From: an uncultured Prevotella sp.
GTDB lineage: Bacteria > Bacteroidota > Bacteroidia > Bacteroidales > Bacteroidaceae
Direction: 5' to 3'
NCBI GenBank assembly: GCA_934230115.1
Contig: CAKQEI010000005.1
Location: 1 to 55,507, forward strand
DNA length: 55,507 nt
Below, one piece after another: positions 8,009-18,057 of the stretch. The position numbers and the translations under genes are program-made. Below the pieces are notes generated by a model that was not told the DNA's origin, did no database searches, and saw nothing but the letters and a program-made list of their open reading frames with translations. Position 1 is the first letter of the stretch. Each line of letters starts with the position of its first letter.

Positions 8009-9493
8009 TCAGTTTTCGGTCGACTCCATGTTCTCAATGAATATGGAGTCGTCCATTTCTGCAAGCGTTTTCTTCTTCTTGTTCTCCTTGGCACCGGCTT
8101 TCAGCAGGTTGCGTGCTGCAGTGATGATGCTTGCTCCGTTGTCGGCCGTGGTGATTTTAAGTTTGGCAATCTTCTTTATGGTGTCGTTCATGCTCGACTC
8201 CACATCCATGAATCTCATGCCGAAATCCTGCACACGGTCGATTACGCTGTTGGCAGCATCCATCATGGCTTGCTGGTTGCTGAGTTGTCGCACTTGAGTC
8301 CACATCATCTCCAATACGCGCAGGTTCATATACATTGTCTGCGGACCGAGAATCATCACGCCTTGGTCGTAGGCTTCGCGCCAAAGAGTGCTGTCGTTGA
8401 GCAAGGCAAGATTGAGGGCACCCTCGATGGGGACATACATTATGGCGAAGTTGAGGCGGTTGTAGCCGTTTGGCAGATACTTGGAATATTCCTTTTTGGC
8501 GAGCCGCTTCACTTGTGCCCTTACGCTGGCAATGTGCGACTTGAGATATTCCGTCTTCTCGGGAGTTCCGTCCTCGGCATTCATGTAGCGCTCGTAGTCG
8601 GTGAGCGACATCTTTGAGTCAACCACCACATGTCGGTTGTTGGGGAAATGCAGTATGAAGTCGGGGATAAGTCCCTTGCCATCGTCGCCTTTGGCTATGT
8701 TGCCAGCCTTGTCGCGAAGCGTCTCTTGAGTGTCAAACTGTTCGCCCTCCTTCAGTTCAAGGTCTTCAAGAAGCTGTTTCAGCTTCAACTCTCCGAAGTT
8801 GCCTTGCACCTTAACCTCTCCCGTTAGGGCACGTGTCAGCCGGTCGGCAGTCTCGCCAAGGGCGGCACTCTTCTGCATATTCACCTTGATAGTCTCGTCG
8901 AGTCGCGTGAGAGCCTCGCTCTGTTGTTCCTTCGATTTGTCCAAAGCCTCCTGCATGTCCTTAAGACTCTGCTGCAGAGGGTCGATAATCTTGGATACCT
9001 GCTCACGGTTTCTCTCGCCCAATTCCTCTTGTCTACGCTTCAGCACCTCCTCGGATGTGGTCTGCATCTGCTCCTTGATGAGCTTGAGTTGGTTTTCCAC
9101 CTGCTCGCGGTTCATCTGTCTTAAGGCATCTATCTGCTGTTCGGCAGCCTCTTTGGCTTGGGCAAGTTGCAGTTCGGATGCTTCCTTAATCTGTTGGAGC
9201 TGCTGTTCGTGAGCCAGCTTTAGTTCGGCAATGCGCTTGTCTGAGGCATCAGCCTGGTCGGCCAGCATCTTGTCGCTTGCAAGTTTCTGCTCATTCAATC
9301 GTTTCTCGGCGTCTTGTTTTGCCTCTTCTATGCGTGCGTAGTAGTTCTGGGCTTGTGTTTTCTGCACGTCACGTTCGGACGTAAGGTTTTTTATTTGCTC
9401 TGCTTGGGTTGTAATGGTCTTCTCGCGAGATTTCAAGAGAACGGCCAATACAATCATGGCTATGGCAAGGATTGCGATAACTATATATTCCAT
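8009..9493 (-). CDS. rmuC: DNA recombination protein RmuC
   Basis: 494 residues. An N-terminal membrane anchor (MEYIVIAILAIAMIVLAVLL) is followed by a long Ala/Gln/Glu-rich coiled coil (about residues 25-210) and the RmuC nuclease-like core, containing LIPDFILHFPNNRH, VVVDSKMSL and the FAIMYVPIEGAL segment. The start at 9493 is chosen because it places the membrane helix at the extreme N-terminus as in the family; the longer frame would add 13 unlikely residues. RmuC limits rearrangements at inverted repeats and has a predicted restriction-endonuclease fold. Here it is the first gene of a run with an NtrC-type regulator and kinase, an unusual partnership. Confidence 0.95.
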   Translation of the reverse strand: MEYIVIAILAIAMIVLAVLLKSREKTITTQAEQIKNLTSERDVQKTQAQNYYARIEEAKQDAEKRLNEQKLASDKMLADQADASDKRIAELKLAHEQQLQQIKEASELQLAQAKEAAEQQIDALRQMNREQVENQLKLIKEQMQTTSEEVLKRRQEELGERNREQVSKIIDPLQQSLKDMQEALDKSKEQQSEALTRLDETIKVNMQKSAALGETADRLTRALTGEVKVQGNFGELKLKQLLEDLELKEGEQFDTQETLRDKAGNIAKGDDGKGLIPDFILHFPNNRHVVVDSKMSLTDYERYMNAEDGTPEKTEYLKSHIASVRAQVKRLAKKEYSKYLPNGYNRLNFAIMYVPIEGALNLALLNDSTLWREAYDQGVMILGPQTMYMNLRVLEMMWTQVRQLSNQQAMMDAANSVIDRVQDFGMRFMDVESSMNDTIKKIAKLKITTADNGASIITAARNLLKAGAKENKKKKTLAEMDDSIFIENMESTEN

Positions 9494-9524
9494 TGATTGA
9501 TGAAGTGTTGGGTGATGAAAGAAA

Positions 9525-9562
9525 CAAGGCATCTCTCTGTTTGTCGACAGTGGGATGCCTTG
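9525..9562 (-). terminator. Terminator after manA
   Basis: CAAGGCATC (9525-9533) pairs with GATGCCTTG (9554-9562). An inner CTGT/ACAG stem sits inside the loop. On the minus strand the hairpin is followed by a T-rich stretch (TTTCTTTC), fitting termination of the dxs-trkA-trkH-manA transcript before rmuC. Confidence 0.6.
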
Positions 9563-9578
9563 GAGTTAGTTCTGCAGA

Positions 9579-10541
9579 TTATACGTAAGTTTCAAGGAAC
9601 TTCAATGTTCCCTCAACCTTCAGAGTCTCTGTGGTTGCCGGAACAAGAAGACTTTCGCCTGCGGCAAGCTTGATGGTGTTGCCCTCGTTGTCGGTGATGG
9701 TGCCTTCGCCCTTAAGACCGATGAGGATAACGAAGCTGTCAAGCTCAGAGTAGTCGAGAGTCATAGGCTCGTCGAGATCATACACTGCTGTGCAGAAGTA
9801 AGGACACTGCACAAGGCTCACGCCCTGGTTCTTGGCAGGAGTGTATTCTGTGCGGTAGTTGCTCTCAACATTGTAGTTGATGCACTCGGCAGCCTGCTTG
9901 GTGTGCAACTCGCGGTAGTTGCCGTTCTTGTCCTTGCGCTTGAAGTCGTAGATGCGGTAGGTGACGTCGCTTGTCTGCTGAATCTCGGCGAGGAAACAGC
10001 CGGTGCCAATAGCGTGTATACGTCCTGCTGGCAGGAAGAAGCAATCGCCTTCCTTCACGTTGTAGCGGTCGATGGCATCAACGATAGTGTCGTTGGCAAC
10101 CATGTCGGCATACTGAGTAGGAGTGATAGGTTTCTTAAGACCGCAGAGGAGAGTTGCGTCCTTGTCGGAGTCGAGCAAGTACCACATCTCGGTCTTGCCG
10201 CGCTCCTTGCCCTGACGCTTGGCTATCTCGTCGGTGGGATGAACCTGTATAGAGAGGTCCTGACGGGCATCAATAAACTTGATGAGCAATGGGAACTCGT
10301 TGCCAAAACGCTCGTAGTTGTCCTTGCCTACGAGTTTCTCCTTAAGTTCGGCAACAACCTCGTTGAGTTTCTTGCCGGCATACTCGCCATTGGCAACAAC
10401 AGTCTCGTTGCCAGGCACGCCAGATATTTCCCAGCTTTCGCCTACATTCTCCTGCACTGTGTTGAGGTGCTTGAACGGAATAATCTTTTCGCCGCCCCAA
10501 ATAGTTGATTTGAGGAGAGCGTTAAACTTCATTGGTTCCAT
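9579..10541 (-). CDS. manA: Mannose-6-phosphate isomerase, class I
   Basis: 320 residues, the short class I form typical of Bacteroidetes. The zinc site is visible: QVHPTDE at 99-105, Glu in KTEMWY at 116-121, and His176 in PAGRIHAIG. The enzyme interconverts fructose-6-phosphate and mannose-6-phosphate in the cytoplasm, feeding GDP-mannose and GDP-fucose synthesis or mannose catabolism. The C-terminus forms the usual second cupin (GEGTITDNEGNTIKL, AGESLLVPA). The first Met is kept because relatives start with an equivalent MxPLKF; a second ATG nine bases later is possible. It follows trkH by 43 bases and probably ends that operon. Confidence 0.95.
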   Translation of the reverse strand: MEPMKFNALLKSTIWGGEKIIPFKHLNTVQENVGESWEISGVPGNETVVANGEYAGKKLNEVVAELKEKLVGKDNYERFGNEFPLLIKFIDARQDLSIQVHPTDEIAKRQGKERGKTEMWYLLDSDKDATLLCGLKKPITPTQYADMVANDTIVDAIDRYNVKEGDCFFLPAGRIHAIGTGCFLAEIQQTSDVTYRIYDFKRKDKNGNYRELHTKQAAECINYNVESNYRTEYTPAKNQGVSLVQCPYFCTAVYDLDEPMTLDYSELDSFVILIGLKGEGTITDNEGNTIKLAAGESLLVPATTETLKVEGTLKFLETYV

Positions 10542-10584
10542 GATTTGTTGTATTTAGTTATTGCAATCTCTTTAGAAGAGTGAA

Positions 10585-12036
10585 TTAGTTTTCTTTCCAG
10601 AATTGCGGGGTGAATATCACGAGCACGCTGAATATCTCAAGACGTCCGATGAGCATAAGCACCGAGCATATCCACTTAGCTGCCGCTGGCAACTCGCTCC
10701 ACGACATTGTAGGTCCGATTTCTGTACCGAGTGTTGGTCCCACATTTCCCAATGCACTTAGGGTGATGGTTATGGCGTTGGTGTTGTCAATGCCCATAGC
10801 AATCATCGAGAACGAGCAGAAGAGGCACAGAATGAGATAAGTAGACAAGAAGGCGAGCAGCGTGACGCGCTTGGATGAAGGCACATTGGTGCCGTCGACA
10901 CGCATTGGCAGCACGGCATTGGGGTGAAGCATCTGTCGGAACTCATTCTTTATTATATTAAGCAACATCACACAGCGGATGCACTTGAATCCACCACTGG
11001 TAGAGCCGGAGCAAGCTCCGAAGAACATGCAAACGGCAAGCACCACCCATGTCACGTGGGGCCAAACGGCAGGGTCGTCGGCAAGCAAGCCCGTTGTGGT
11101 GATGAAGGATACCACGTGGAACAAGCTGCTTCGTATGGCTGGCTCAAGCTCGTAGCCGTTCTTCCACATAAGCTCAAAGGCTATGAATCCTGAGAAGAGG
11201 AGCACTATGAGCAGATAGAATCGGCATTCGGCACTCTTGAGCAATGTGCTGAGCTTGCGCTGCGACACAGTGATGTAGAGCATCGTGAAGTTGACACCCG
11301 AAATGAAGCAGAAGAAGGTGACTATATACTGCACCACTGGAGTGAGATAGCTGTAATCGTTGTGTGTGGCAAATCCGCCGGTAGCAGCTGTTGTGAAACT
11401 GTAGTTTATGCTACTGAAAATATCCATTCCGGCAAGCCACATCGATGCAATGCACAATACTGTGATGCAGATGTAGACCACCCAAATCCACTTGGCGTTG
11501 GTACTGAGGCGAGGGTGCAGCTTTGTCTTTATTGGTCCGGTGGCTTCGGCAGCAAACACTTTCACGCTACCGCCTACGAGCGACGGCAACAGGGCTATGG
11601 TGAAGAACACTATTCCGAGTCCGCCTAACCATTGAGTGAACGAACGCCAAAACAGAATGCCGTGGGGCAGGGCTTCCACATTATCTATAATAGAGGCTCC
11701 GGTGGTGGTGAATCCCGACATGGTCTCGAAGAAGGCATCTGTGAAGGAGTGGAGATAGCCGCCTATGAGAAAGGGCAAAGTGCCGAAGAGCGAGAACACC
11801 ATCCACGTGAGTGTCACCACAAGGTAGGCATCGCGTCGGGAAAGAGTGTTGTCGCATTTTCTTCCCAATAGGCGTAGCACCAGTCCGGTGCCGGCTGATA
11901 TTGCCACAGAGCATACGAACGAAACGAGGTCGTCCTCATGATAGTAGACCGACACCCCGAGACACACCATCAGCATCATCGCTTCGATAAAGAGCAACGA
12001 CCCTATAATCTTGTAAATAAGTCTGAGGTTTATCAT
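10585..12036 (-). CDS. trkH: Trk-type potassium uptake membrane subunit TrkH
   Basis: 483 residues with the four-repeat membrane-pore-membrane fold of the Trk/Ktr/HKT superfamily. The four selectivity-filter loops are recognisable: SGFTTTGAS near 107-115, TAATGGFATH, SFITTTGLL, and SALGNVGPTLG near the C-terminus. It forms the potassium-conducting subunit in the inner membrane and works with the cytoplasmic RCK protein TrkA. Its ATG overlaps the trkA stop by 4 bases, so the two are translationally coupled. Confidence 0.96.
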   Translation of the reverse strand: MINLRLIYKIIGSLLFIEAMMLMVCLGVSVYYHEDDLVSFVCSVAISAGTGLVLRLLGRKCDNTLSRRDAYLVVTLTWMVFSLFGTLPFLIGGYLHSFTDAFFETMSGFTTTGASIIDNVEALPHGILFWRSFTQWLGGLGIVFFTIALLPSLVGGSVKVFAAEATGPIKTKLHPRLSTNAKWIWVVYICITVLCIASMWLAGMDIFSSINYSFTTAATGGFATHNDYSYLTPVVQYIVTFFCFISGVNFTMLYITVSQRKLSTLLKSAECRFYLLIVLLFSGFIAFELMWKNGYELEPAIRSSLFHVVSFITTTGLLADDPAVWPHVTWVVLAVCMFFGACSGSTSGGFKCIRCVMLLNIIKNEFRQMLHPNAVLPMRVDGTNVPSSKRVTLLAFLSTYLILCLFCSFSMIAMGIDNTNAITITLSALGNVGPTLGTEIGPTMSWSELPAAAKWICSVLMLIGRLEIFSVLVIFTPQFWKEN

Positions 12037-13376
12037 AGGAAGAGTTTTTCTATCTTCTTCATGTTGATGTTATGGCAGAACACCATTACGGAGTCGCCCG
12101 GGTGAATCATCGTGTTACCAGACACGAGAAATCCTTGCCCGTCGCGCACGAGTCCACCAATGGTCATTCCCTTTGGCAGACCAAGGTCTTTCACTGGCTT
12201 GCGTGTTATCTTGGAGCCTTCCGAGGGGATGAACTCAGCCACATCGGCATTGGCTGTCATGAGAAATCGCACGTTGTGCACGTTGGCATCGAGCATCATC
12301 TGGTAGATATGGCTCGCAGCTATCGACTTCTTATTGATAATGGTACCAATGTCAAGGCTCTCGGCCATGCTCACATAGTCGATGTTCTCGACCATAGCAA
12401 CAGTCTTGCGCACTCCCATGCGCTTGGCTGTAAGGCAAGCAAGTATGTTTGTCTCGGCGTTGCCGGTCAATGCCACGAATGCTTGGGTGTTCTTAATACC
12501 TTCTTCTATAAGTAGTGAGAGGTCGCGCCCGTCGCCGTTGATGATGAGAGCCTTGTCATTTTCAAGTATAGAGTTAAGACGTTCGCATCGTTGCTCGTCG
12601 GTCTCGATGATTTTCACGTCCATATAGCTTGGCATAGTCTTCACTGTGCGCACGGCAGTGGCACCTCCACCCATTATCATCACGTTCTTCACGTCGACAT
12701 AATGTTCCTTGCCGACAATCTTGCGGATATAAGGAATGTATTGCTTTGTTGTCATGAAGTAAGCCATGTCGTACATCTCCAGGCAGTCGTTACCGCCAGG
12801 GATGATAGTGTCGCTGCCACGCTTGATGGCAACTATGTGGTAAGGATCCTCAGGACCACAAATGTCGCGCATTGGTCGGTCGAGTATTGTGCACGACTCT
12901 CTCAGTTTCACGCCGAGCATTACAAGTGCTCCGTCGTGCACGTCCCAACGTTGTCTTACCCACGACATTTTCAGTCCGTTGTTGATGTCGGTGGCTGCAA
13001 GCAGCTCAGGATAGATGATAGAGCTGACGCCAAGTTGTGAGAAAAACTCCTTGAGCTCAGGTTCTATGTATTCTGCATTATCTATTTTCGCCACAGTCTT
13101 TTTAGTACCGAGGGCCTTGGCAAGTGTGCATGATGCCATGTTTTGGCTCTCGTCGGGAGTAACGGCTATGAATAGGTCGGCATTCTCTGCTCCCGCCTTC
13201 TTCAGGGCCTTAACGCTTGTCGACGAAGCCTCCATAGTAAGAATATCCACATCAGAACCGATGCGTGATAGGCGTTCCTCGTCAGAGTCCATCACCACAA
13301 TGTCGTCGTGCTCGCGTGAGAGCAGTCGGGCTAGGTGGGTTCCGATGGCGTAGGCACCTGCTATTATTATTTTCAT
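12033..13376 (-). CDS. trkA: Trk potassium uptake regulatory subunit TrkA
   Basis: 447 residues composed of two tandem RCK units, each a Rossmann RCK_N domain followed by an RCK_C domain. The first begins [19 protein letters not shown] with the acidic ribose-binding residue in [10 protein letters not shown]; the second begins around residue 230 ([17 protein letters not shown]). The first nucleotide loop is GAYAIG instead of the usual GxGxxG, a change often seen in Bacteroidetes TrkA. It gates TrkH in response to NAD(H)/ATP. It overlaps dxs by 4 bases upstream and trkH by 4 bases downstream. Confidence 0.96.
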   Translation of the reverse strand: MKIIIAGAYAIGTHLARLLSREHDDIVVMDSDEERLSRIGSDVDILTMEASSTSVKALKKAGAENADLFIAVTPDESQNMASCTLAKALGTKKTVAKIDNAEYIEPELKEFFSQLGVSSIIYPELLAATDINNGLKMSWVRQRWDVHDGALVMLGVKLRESCTILDRPMRDICGPEDPYHIVAIKRGSDTIIPGGNDCLEMYDMAYFMTTKQYIPYIRKIVGKEHYVDVKNVMIMGGGATAVRTVKTMPSYMDVKIIETDEQRCERLNSILENDKALIINGDGRDLSLLIEEGIKNTQAFVALTGNAETNILACLTAKRMGVRKTVAMVENIDYVSMAESLDIGTIINKKSIAASHIYQMMLDANVHNVRFLMTANADVAEFIPSEGSKITRKPVKDLGLPKGMTIGGLVRDGQGFLVSGNTMIHPGDSVMVFCHNINMKKIEKLFL

Positions 13377-15271
13377 AACAAGATTGATTTTTTTATTGAC
13401 TCAATGTCTATGCCAGCTATCTGTTTGAGTTGGGCTACTGTTCCGTGTTCGATGAAGGTGTCGGGCAAGCCTATGCGCTCCACTTTCACGTCTTTATTAT
13501 TGTCGCTCATCCATTCGAGCACGGCTGATCCGAAGCCACCAGCCCGCTGTCCGTCCTCTACAGTGACGATGCGCTTGAATCGTTTCGCAATATCTTCGAG
13601 CAACTGAGTGTCGAGAGGTTTGCAGAATCGCATGTCATAGTGGGCGATGCTCATGGGGCAACCGTCGTCGTGTAGCTGGCTAATGGCCTTCTGCACGTCG
13701 TTGCCGATAGGTCCGTAGCTGAGTACTGCCACGTCGCTACCCTCGCTTATGCAGCGAGCCTTGCCAATCTCAATCTCTTCGAAAGGACATTTCCAGTCCT
13801 CGCCCTTGACGCCTTTGCCTCGCGGATAGCGTATAACCACAGTGCCTTTGCCGGGCAGCTGTGCCGTGTACATCATGCGTCGCAGCTCTTGCTCGTCCAT
13901 TGGTGAGCAGAGAGTGAGGTTGGGCACTGGGCGCAAAGCTGCAATGTCAAACACTCCGTGATGGGTAGGTCCGTCTTCGCCAACGAGTCCGGCTCGGTCG
14001 AAGCAGAACACCACTGGCAGATTGAGTATGGCAGCATCGTGTATGATATTGTCGTAGGCGCGTTGTGCAAACGCGCTGTAGATATTGCAGAATGGCATCA
14101 GTCCGTCCTTTGCCATGCCGCACGAGAATGTGGCAGCATGACCTTCGGCAATGCCAACATCGAACACTCGGTCGGGCATAGCCTTCATCATGATGTCCAT
14201 AGAGCATCCGGTGGGCATGGCAGGAGTTACGCCCACGATGCGCGGATTGTTTTGCGCCAGTTCGAGCAGAGTCTTGCCAAACACCTCTTGGTATTTAAGA
14301 GGGTAGGGGTCGCCTTTGTCTGTCAGGCGTTTGCCGGTATCGGGGTCGAACTTTCCAGGTGCGTGCCATATTGTGGCATGCTCTTCGGCAGGCTTGTAGC
14401 CTTTGCCCTTGATGGTGTGAAGATGCAAGAGCTTTGGTCCGCGCATGTCCTTGAGCTGTTCAAGAATGCGCACCACCTCGCCCACATTATTGCCATCGAA
14501 TGGTCCGAAGTAGCGTATGTTCATGCCCTCAAATATATTCTGCTGGTGGGCAAGAGCCGATTTCAGGGCATTGTTCAAGCGTATGAGTCCCTTGCGGCGG
14601 TCGTCGTTGAGGTAGCCTTTTGCCCGCAGCCATTGTGAGGCACGGTCGCGCAGTCGGTTGTATGTGGCATTTGTGTCGAGGTTGAGCAGGTATTTCTCCA
14701 TACCTCCCACGGCACGGTCGATACTCATGTCGTTGTCGTTGAGCACTATGAGCAGGTCATTGGGCGAAGACGACACGTTGTTTAGACCCTCGAATGCGAG
14801 TCCTCCCGACATGGCTCCGTCGCCAATTACTGCTACTACATGACGGTCTTCGCGTCCTGTCTTGCGTGCGGCGACAGCCATACCGAGTGCTGCGGAAATG
14901 GAGTTGGATGCATGACCGCAGGTGAATGTGTCGTATTCGCTCTCTTGGGGTGATGGGAACGGACGCACACCATGAAGCTTGCGGTTGGTGCAGAATGTAT
15001 CCTTGCGGCCTGTGAGTATCTTATGGCCGTAGGCCTGATGGCCAACGTCCCACACAATACGGTCATCGGGGGTGTTGAACACGTAGTGTAGGGCCACAGT
15101 GAGTTCTACCACACCAAGCGACGAGGCGAAGTGACCAGGGTTCTCGGCAAGTTCCTCTACAATGTCGCGGCGCAGTTCGGCGCACAGTTCCGGCAACTCC
15201 TCCACGCTAAGTTTGCGCAGGTCTTTCGGATACTGTATCTTGTCTAAAAGTTCTAATTTGTCGTTGTTCAT
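13373..15271 (-). CDS. dxs: 1-deoxy-D-xylulose-5-phosphate synthase
   Basis: 632 residues. The transketolase-like N-terminal part carries [13 protein letters not shown] and the thiamine diphosphate motif beginning GDGAMSGG and ending NDND. The central pyrimidine-binding domain follows ([32 protein letters not shown]) and then the transketolase C-terminal domain. It condenses pyruvate and glyceraldehyde-3-phosphate, the first step of the MEP isoprenoid pathway. The ATG giving [12 protein letters not shown] is chosen because the 17 extra residues of the longer frame fall within the predicted leader and look non-coding. It heads the dxs-trkA-trkH-manA operon. Confidence 0.97.
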   Translation of the reverse strand: MNNDKLELLDKIQYPKDLRKLSVEELPELCAELRRDIVEELAENPGHFASSLGVVELTVALHYVFNTPDDRIVWDVGHQAYGHKILTGRKDTFCTNRKLHGVRPFPSPQESEYDTFTCGHASNSISAALGMAVAARKTGREDRHVVAVIGDGAMSGGLAFEGLNNVSSSPNDLLIVLNDNDMSIDRAVGGMEKYLLNLDTNATYNRLRDRASQWLRAKGYLNDDRRKGLIRLNNALKSALAHQQNIFEGMNIRYFGPFDGNNVGEVVRILEQLKDMRGPKLLHLHTIKGKGYKPAEEHATIWHAPGKFDPDTGKRLTDKGDPYPLKYQEVFGKTLLELAQNNPRIVGVTPAMPTGCSMDIMMKAMPDRVFDVGIAEGHAATFSCGMAKDGLMPFCNIYSAFAQRAYDNIIHDAAILNLPVVFCFDRAGLVGEDGPTHHGVFDIAALRPVPNLTLCSPMDEQELRRMMYTAQLPGKGTVVIRYPRGKGVKGEDWKCPFEEIEIGKARCISEGSDVAVLSYGPIGNDVQKAISQLHDDGCPMSIAHYDMRFCKPLDTQLLEDIAKRFKRIVTVEDGQRAGGFGSAVLEWMSDNNKDVKVERIGLPDTFIEHGTVAQLKQIAGIDIESIKKSILL

Positions 15272-15340
15272 GAAACTACATTTGAGAGTGCAAAGCAGTA
15301 TGGCGGTTTTCTGAACGTGCACACCGACTTATGCAATATG

Positions 15341-15371
15341 CAAAGTTAATGTAAATCGATGAAAGCACAAA
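15341..15371 (-). promoter_or_regulatory. Promoter of the dxs-trkA-trkH-manA operon
   Basis: On the minus strand, a -33 TTTG (15368-15371) and a -7 TAACTTTG (15341-15348) are separated by 19 bp. The -7 box is the most frequent form in this window. The implied leader before the dxs ATG is about 60 bases. Confidence 0.7.
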
Positions 15372-15478
15372 AAAATAAAGCAACATATTTCAAAAGCAAT
15401 AGCAAGGGATTGTGAGGTTGTGGGTTTTATTTAACGAAAATGTAACATTTTGGAAACACATATAATAATCATAATATG

Positions 15479-15486
15479 TATCTTTG
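15479..15486 (+). promoter_or_regulatory. -7 element upstream of the response regulator gene
   Basis: TATCTTTG matches TAnnTTTG and lies 56 bases before the ATG. No TTG is at the right distance upstream; TTTTG at 15448-15452 is 26 bp away. The promoter may therefore be weak or need an activator such as the regulator itself. Confidence 0.45.
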
Positions 15487-15542
15487 CATTGAAATAAGGT
15501 TTGTAATAATTGCTACAAAGAGAAAATGAAATATTAAGAGAT

Positions 15543-16232
15543 ATGAAACAGAATCAGCGAATACTTGTTGTGGACGACGAGCAGGACTTGCTCGAAATCC
15601 TGAAGTTTAATCTTGAGACAGAGGGCTACGAGGTTGCAACTGCTTCCTCGGCAGAGGAGGCCATTGAGATGGACATTGCCTCATTCGACTTGTTGCTTCT
15701 TGACGTAATGATGGGTGGAATGTCGGGCTTTGCCATGGCGCGCAAGCTTAAGGAGAATCCATTGACTGCCAACGTGCCTATTATATTCCTCACGGCACGC
15801 GATACAGAGAACGATACCGTGACTGGCTTCAACCTTGGTGCCGACGACTATATATCCAAGCCTTTCTCTTTGCGTGAGGTTATGGTGCGTGTGCGTGCCG
15901 TGTTACGCCGCACTGCCACTCCCGATCCTGAGGACGAACCGCAGGTGTTGTCTTATCAAGGTATTGTGATGAACCTCGACAAGAAGACCGTCAATATCGA
16001 TGGCGAGGATGTTCCGTTCACTAAGACTGAGTTTGAATTGCTTCATCTCCTGCTCGACGAGCGTGGACGAGTGTTCTCGCGCCAGGAACTTATCGAGCGC
16101 ATTTGGCCTAAGGATGTGCTTGTGCTCGACCGCACTGTGGACGTGAACATCACACGATTGAGAAAGAAAATAGGACGTTTTGCCAAATGTATTGTCACAC
16201 GACTTGGCTTCGGCTACTATTTTGACGCTTAA
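15543..16232 (+). CDS. rprY: OmpR-family response regulator (RprY type)
   Basis: 229 residues. The receiver domain has acidic DDEQD at 11-15, phospho-acceptor Asp54 in LLLLDVMMGG, and the conserved Lys in SKPFSLREV. It is followed by a winged-helix DNA-binding domain (TKTEFELLHLL, RVFSRQELIERIW, VDVNITRLRKKIG). It is placed as RprY because it is followed directly by a matching sensor kinase in a Bacteroidales genome and both resemble the RprXY pair; this is family resemblance plus context, not an alignment. The ATG giving MKQNQRILVVDD puts the receiver domain at the N-terminus. Confidence 0.85.
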   Translation: MKQNQRILVVDDEQDLLEILKFNLETEGYEVATASSAEEAIEMDIASFDLLLLDVMMGGMSGFAMARKLKENPLTANVPIIFLTARDTENDTVTGFNLGADDYISKPFSLREVMVRVRAVLRRTATPDPEDEPQVLSYQGIVMNLDKKTVNIDGEDVPFTKTEFELLHLLLDERGRVFSRQELIERIWPKDVLVLDRTVDVNITRLRKKIGRFAKCIVTRLGFGYYFDA

Positions 16233-16299
16233 ACATAAGCCTCGTCATAAGGCACCGTATTATTAATCAATGGTTCTTGATTCCTAAAGTCCAATTTTT

Positions 16300-17724
16300 A
16301 TGAGAATATCCGTAGGAACAAAGCTTTACATGAGTGTGCTTTCTGTCTTCCTTGTCTTTGCTGTGTCGTTCATCGTCTTTCAGCAAAAGCGAGAGAAGCA
16401 GTTTAAGGTGGACACTCTCAACCTGAAGTTGCAGGACTACAACTCGCACATGGAGGAATATCTGCGTCTGTTTCCCGATCGTTCGGAGCAAGCACTCGAC
16501 CGTTATGTTCAGTCGCACTATATTCCACATCTGCGTGTCACACTCATCAATCTTAGTGGCAAGGTGATGTATGATAGTGAGCTTAAGGACTATTCGCATG
16601 TTGCCAACCATGCTTCGCGTCCAGAGATAGTATCGGCATTGCACAATGGAGCAGGCTCTACCGTAGAACGTAACAGTAAGACTCTGAAAGGCGATTTCTT
16701 TTATTCGGCTACTTGCTTCCCTAAAGACTCGCTCATCATACGTTCGGCTCTGCCCTATACAAGCGACCTTTCGAAATCGCTCAAGGCCGACCAGCATTAT
16801 ATATGGTTTGCTGTAGCCACGATGTTGTTGCTTACGATAATCCTCTATCGTTTTACGCGTCGTCTTGGTGACAATATACAACGCTTGCGCACCTTTGCTT
16901 CGCGTGCAGATCATGGAGAGTCGCTCGACACCGAAGATCTTGTTGGCTTCCCATCTGATGAACTTGGCGAGATAGCTGAGCGTATTATCAAAATCTATAA
17001 ACGCTTGCAGACCACTCGCCAGGAACAGGACATTCTGAAACGTCAGCTCACGCAAAATATTGCTCATGAGCTTAAGACTCCTGTGGCGAGCATTCAGGGT
17101 TATCTTGAAACTATCCTCGACAATCCAAATATCAATGATAGTATGCGGGAGCAATTTCTTAAGCGTTGTTATGCACAAAGCCAGCGTCTCACATCATTGC
17201 TCCAGGATATATCTACACTCAACCGCATGGACGATGCCCCTGATATGATTGGCACTGAGGATGTGAACATTTCGGAGATAGTGGCAAATATTCAGAAGGA
17301 GACAGCATTGCAACTGCAGCAGAAGCAAATGTCTTTCGTTAATAAATTGCCCAATGATGTTATGGTGAAAGGTAGCCCAAGCTTGATTTATAGTGTTTTT
17401 CGCAATCTTACGGATAATGCTATCGCCTATGCTGGTATGGGCACAACCATAACTCTTACGGCTCAGCCAATAGAGAATATTGACGAAGAGATGAAGTCGC
17501 CTAAATGGCAATTCACATTTAGCGATAATGGAGTGGGAGTGCCAGTGGAGCATCTGCCGCGACTCTTCGAACGTTTCTATCGTGTTGATAAGGGACGCTC
17601 ACGCAAGATGGGCGGAACGGGTCTTGGACTTGCTATTGTCAAGAATGCAGTGTTGCTGCATGGAGGCACGATAAGAGTGGTCAACAACTTCAACGGTGGC
17701 TTGCGTTTCGATTTTACATTGTAG
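16300..17724 (+). CDS. rprX: Sensor histidine kinase (RprX type)
   Basis: 474 residues. Two transmembrane helices (about 9-27 and 168-184) bracket a periplasmic sensor domain of roughly 140 residues. A HAMP-like linker follows, then HisKA with His256 in AHELKTPVASIQGYL. The ATPase domain has the N box (RNLTDNAIAYA), DNGVGV, FERFYRVDKGRS and GTGLGLAIVKNA. It lies 67 bases after the regulator gene on the same strand and is its cognate kinase. The signal is unknown. Confidence 0.87.
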   Translation: MRISVGTKLYMSVLSVFLVFAVSFIVFQQKREKQFKVDTLNLKLQDYNSHMEEYLRLFPDRSEQALDRYVQSHYIPHLRVTLINLSGKVMYDSELKDYSHVANHASRPEIVSALHNGAGSTVERNSKTLKGDFFYSATCFPKDSLIIRSALPYTSDLSKSLKADQHYIWFAVATMLLLTIILYRFTRRLGDNIQRLRTFASRADHGESLDTEDLVGFPSDELGEIAERIIKIYKRLQTTRQEQDILKRQLTQNIAHELKTPVASIQGYLETILDNPNINDSMREQFLKRCYAQSQRLTSLLQDISTLNRMDDAPDMIGTEDVNISEIVANIQKETALQLQQKQMSFVNKLPNDVMVKGSPSLIYSVFRNLTDNAIAYAGMGTTITLTAQPIENIDEEMKSPKWQFTFSDNGVGVPVEHLPRLFERFYRVDKGRSRKMGGTGLGLAIVKNAVLLHGGTIRVVNNFNGGLRFDFTL

Positions 17725-17773
17725 TTTTGTTTTGCTGCCTATAGAGTAAAATTTTCCTGGGCAGAGCAATATT

Positions 17774-17820
17774 GTTCCGTGACATGGGATGTTTATCCGT
17801 ATGTCACGGAACTTGTTTTT
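17774..17820 (+). terminator. Terminator after the rprY-rprX pair
   Basis: GTTCCGTGACAT (17774-17785) and ATGTCACGGAAC (17801-17812) form a perfect 12-bp stem with a 15-base loop, followed by TTGTTTTT. This is a canonical intrinsic terminator. Confidence 0.85.
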
Positions 17821-17939
17821 GTATCCGTAATGTGTGAGTGTTGGTCTGCATAATGATTTGAATAGTTACAGAACGTATAATGACAAATAAAAGTTGTTAA
17901 ATGTTTAGTACGTATGTGCTATATTATTATTAATGTAAG

Positions 17940-17947
17940 TAACTTTG
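17940..17947 (+). promoter_or_regulatory. -7 element of the RND efflux operon
   Basis: TAACTTTG is an exact match to the preferred -7 box. The -33 position (about 17915-17918) reads TGTG rather than TTTG. The ATG of the adaptor gene is 110 bases downstream, leaving an AT-rich leader without an obvious structure. Confidence 0.55.
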
Positions 17948-18057
17948 CAGCGGAAAACTTGCAGGGATTGTTTAGTTTTCTGAATGATTAGCAAATTAGT
18001 GATAACTATTCTATATAATAATGTAAAGCGAAATAAATATATTAGTTAAAAATAGGT

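Larger units (their letters stand above)
17725..18057. other. Gene-free gap between rprX and the RND operon
   Basis: This 333-base gap holds a strong terminator hairpin (17774-17820) after the kinase gene and a -7 element (17940-17947) for the efflux operon, followed by an AT-rich leader of about 105 bases. No small gene or clear repressor dyad was seen. Confidence 0.6.
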
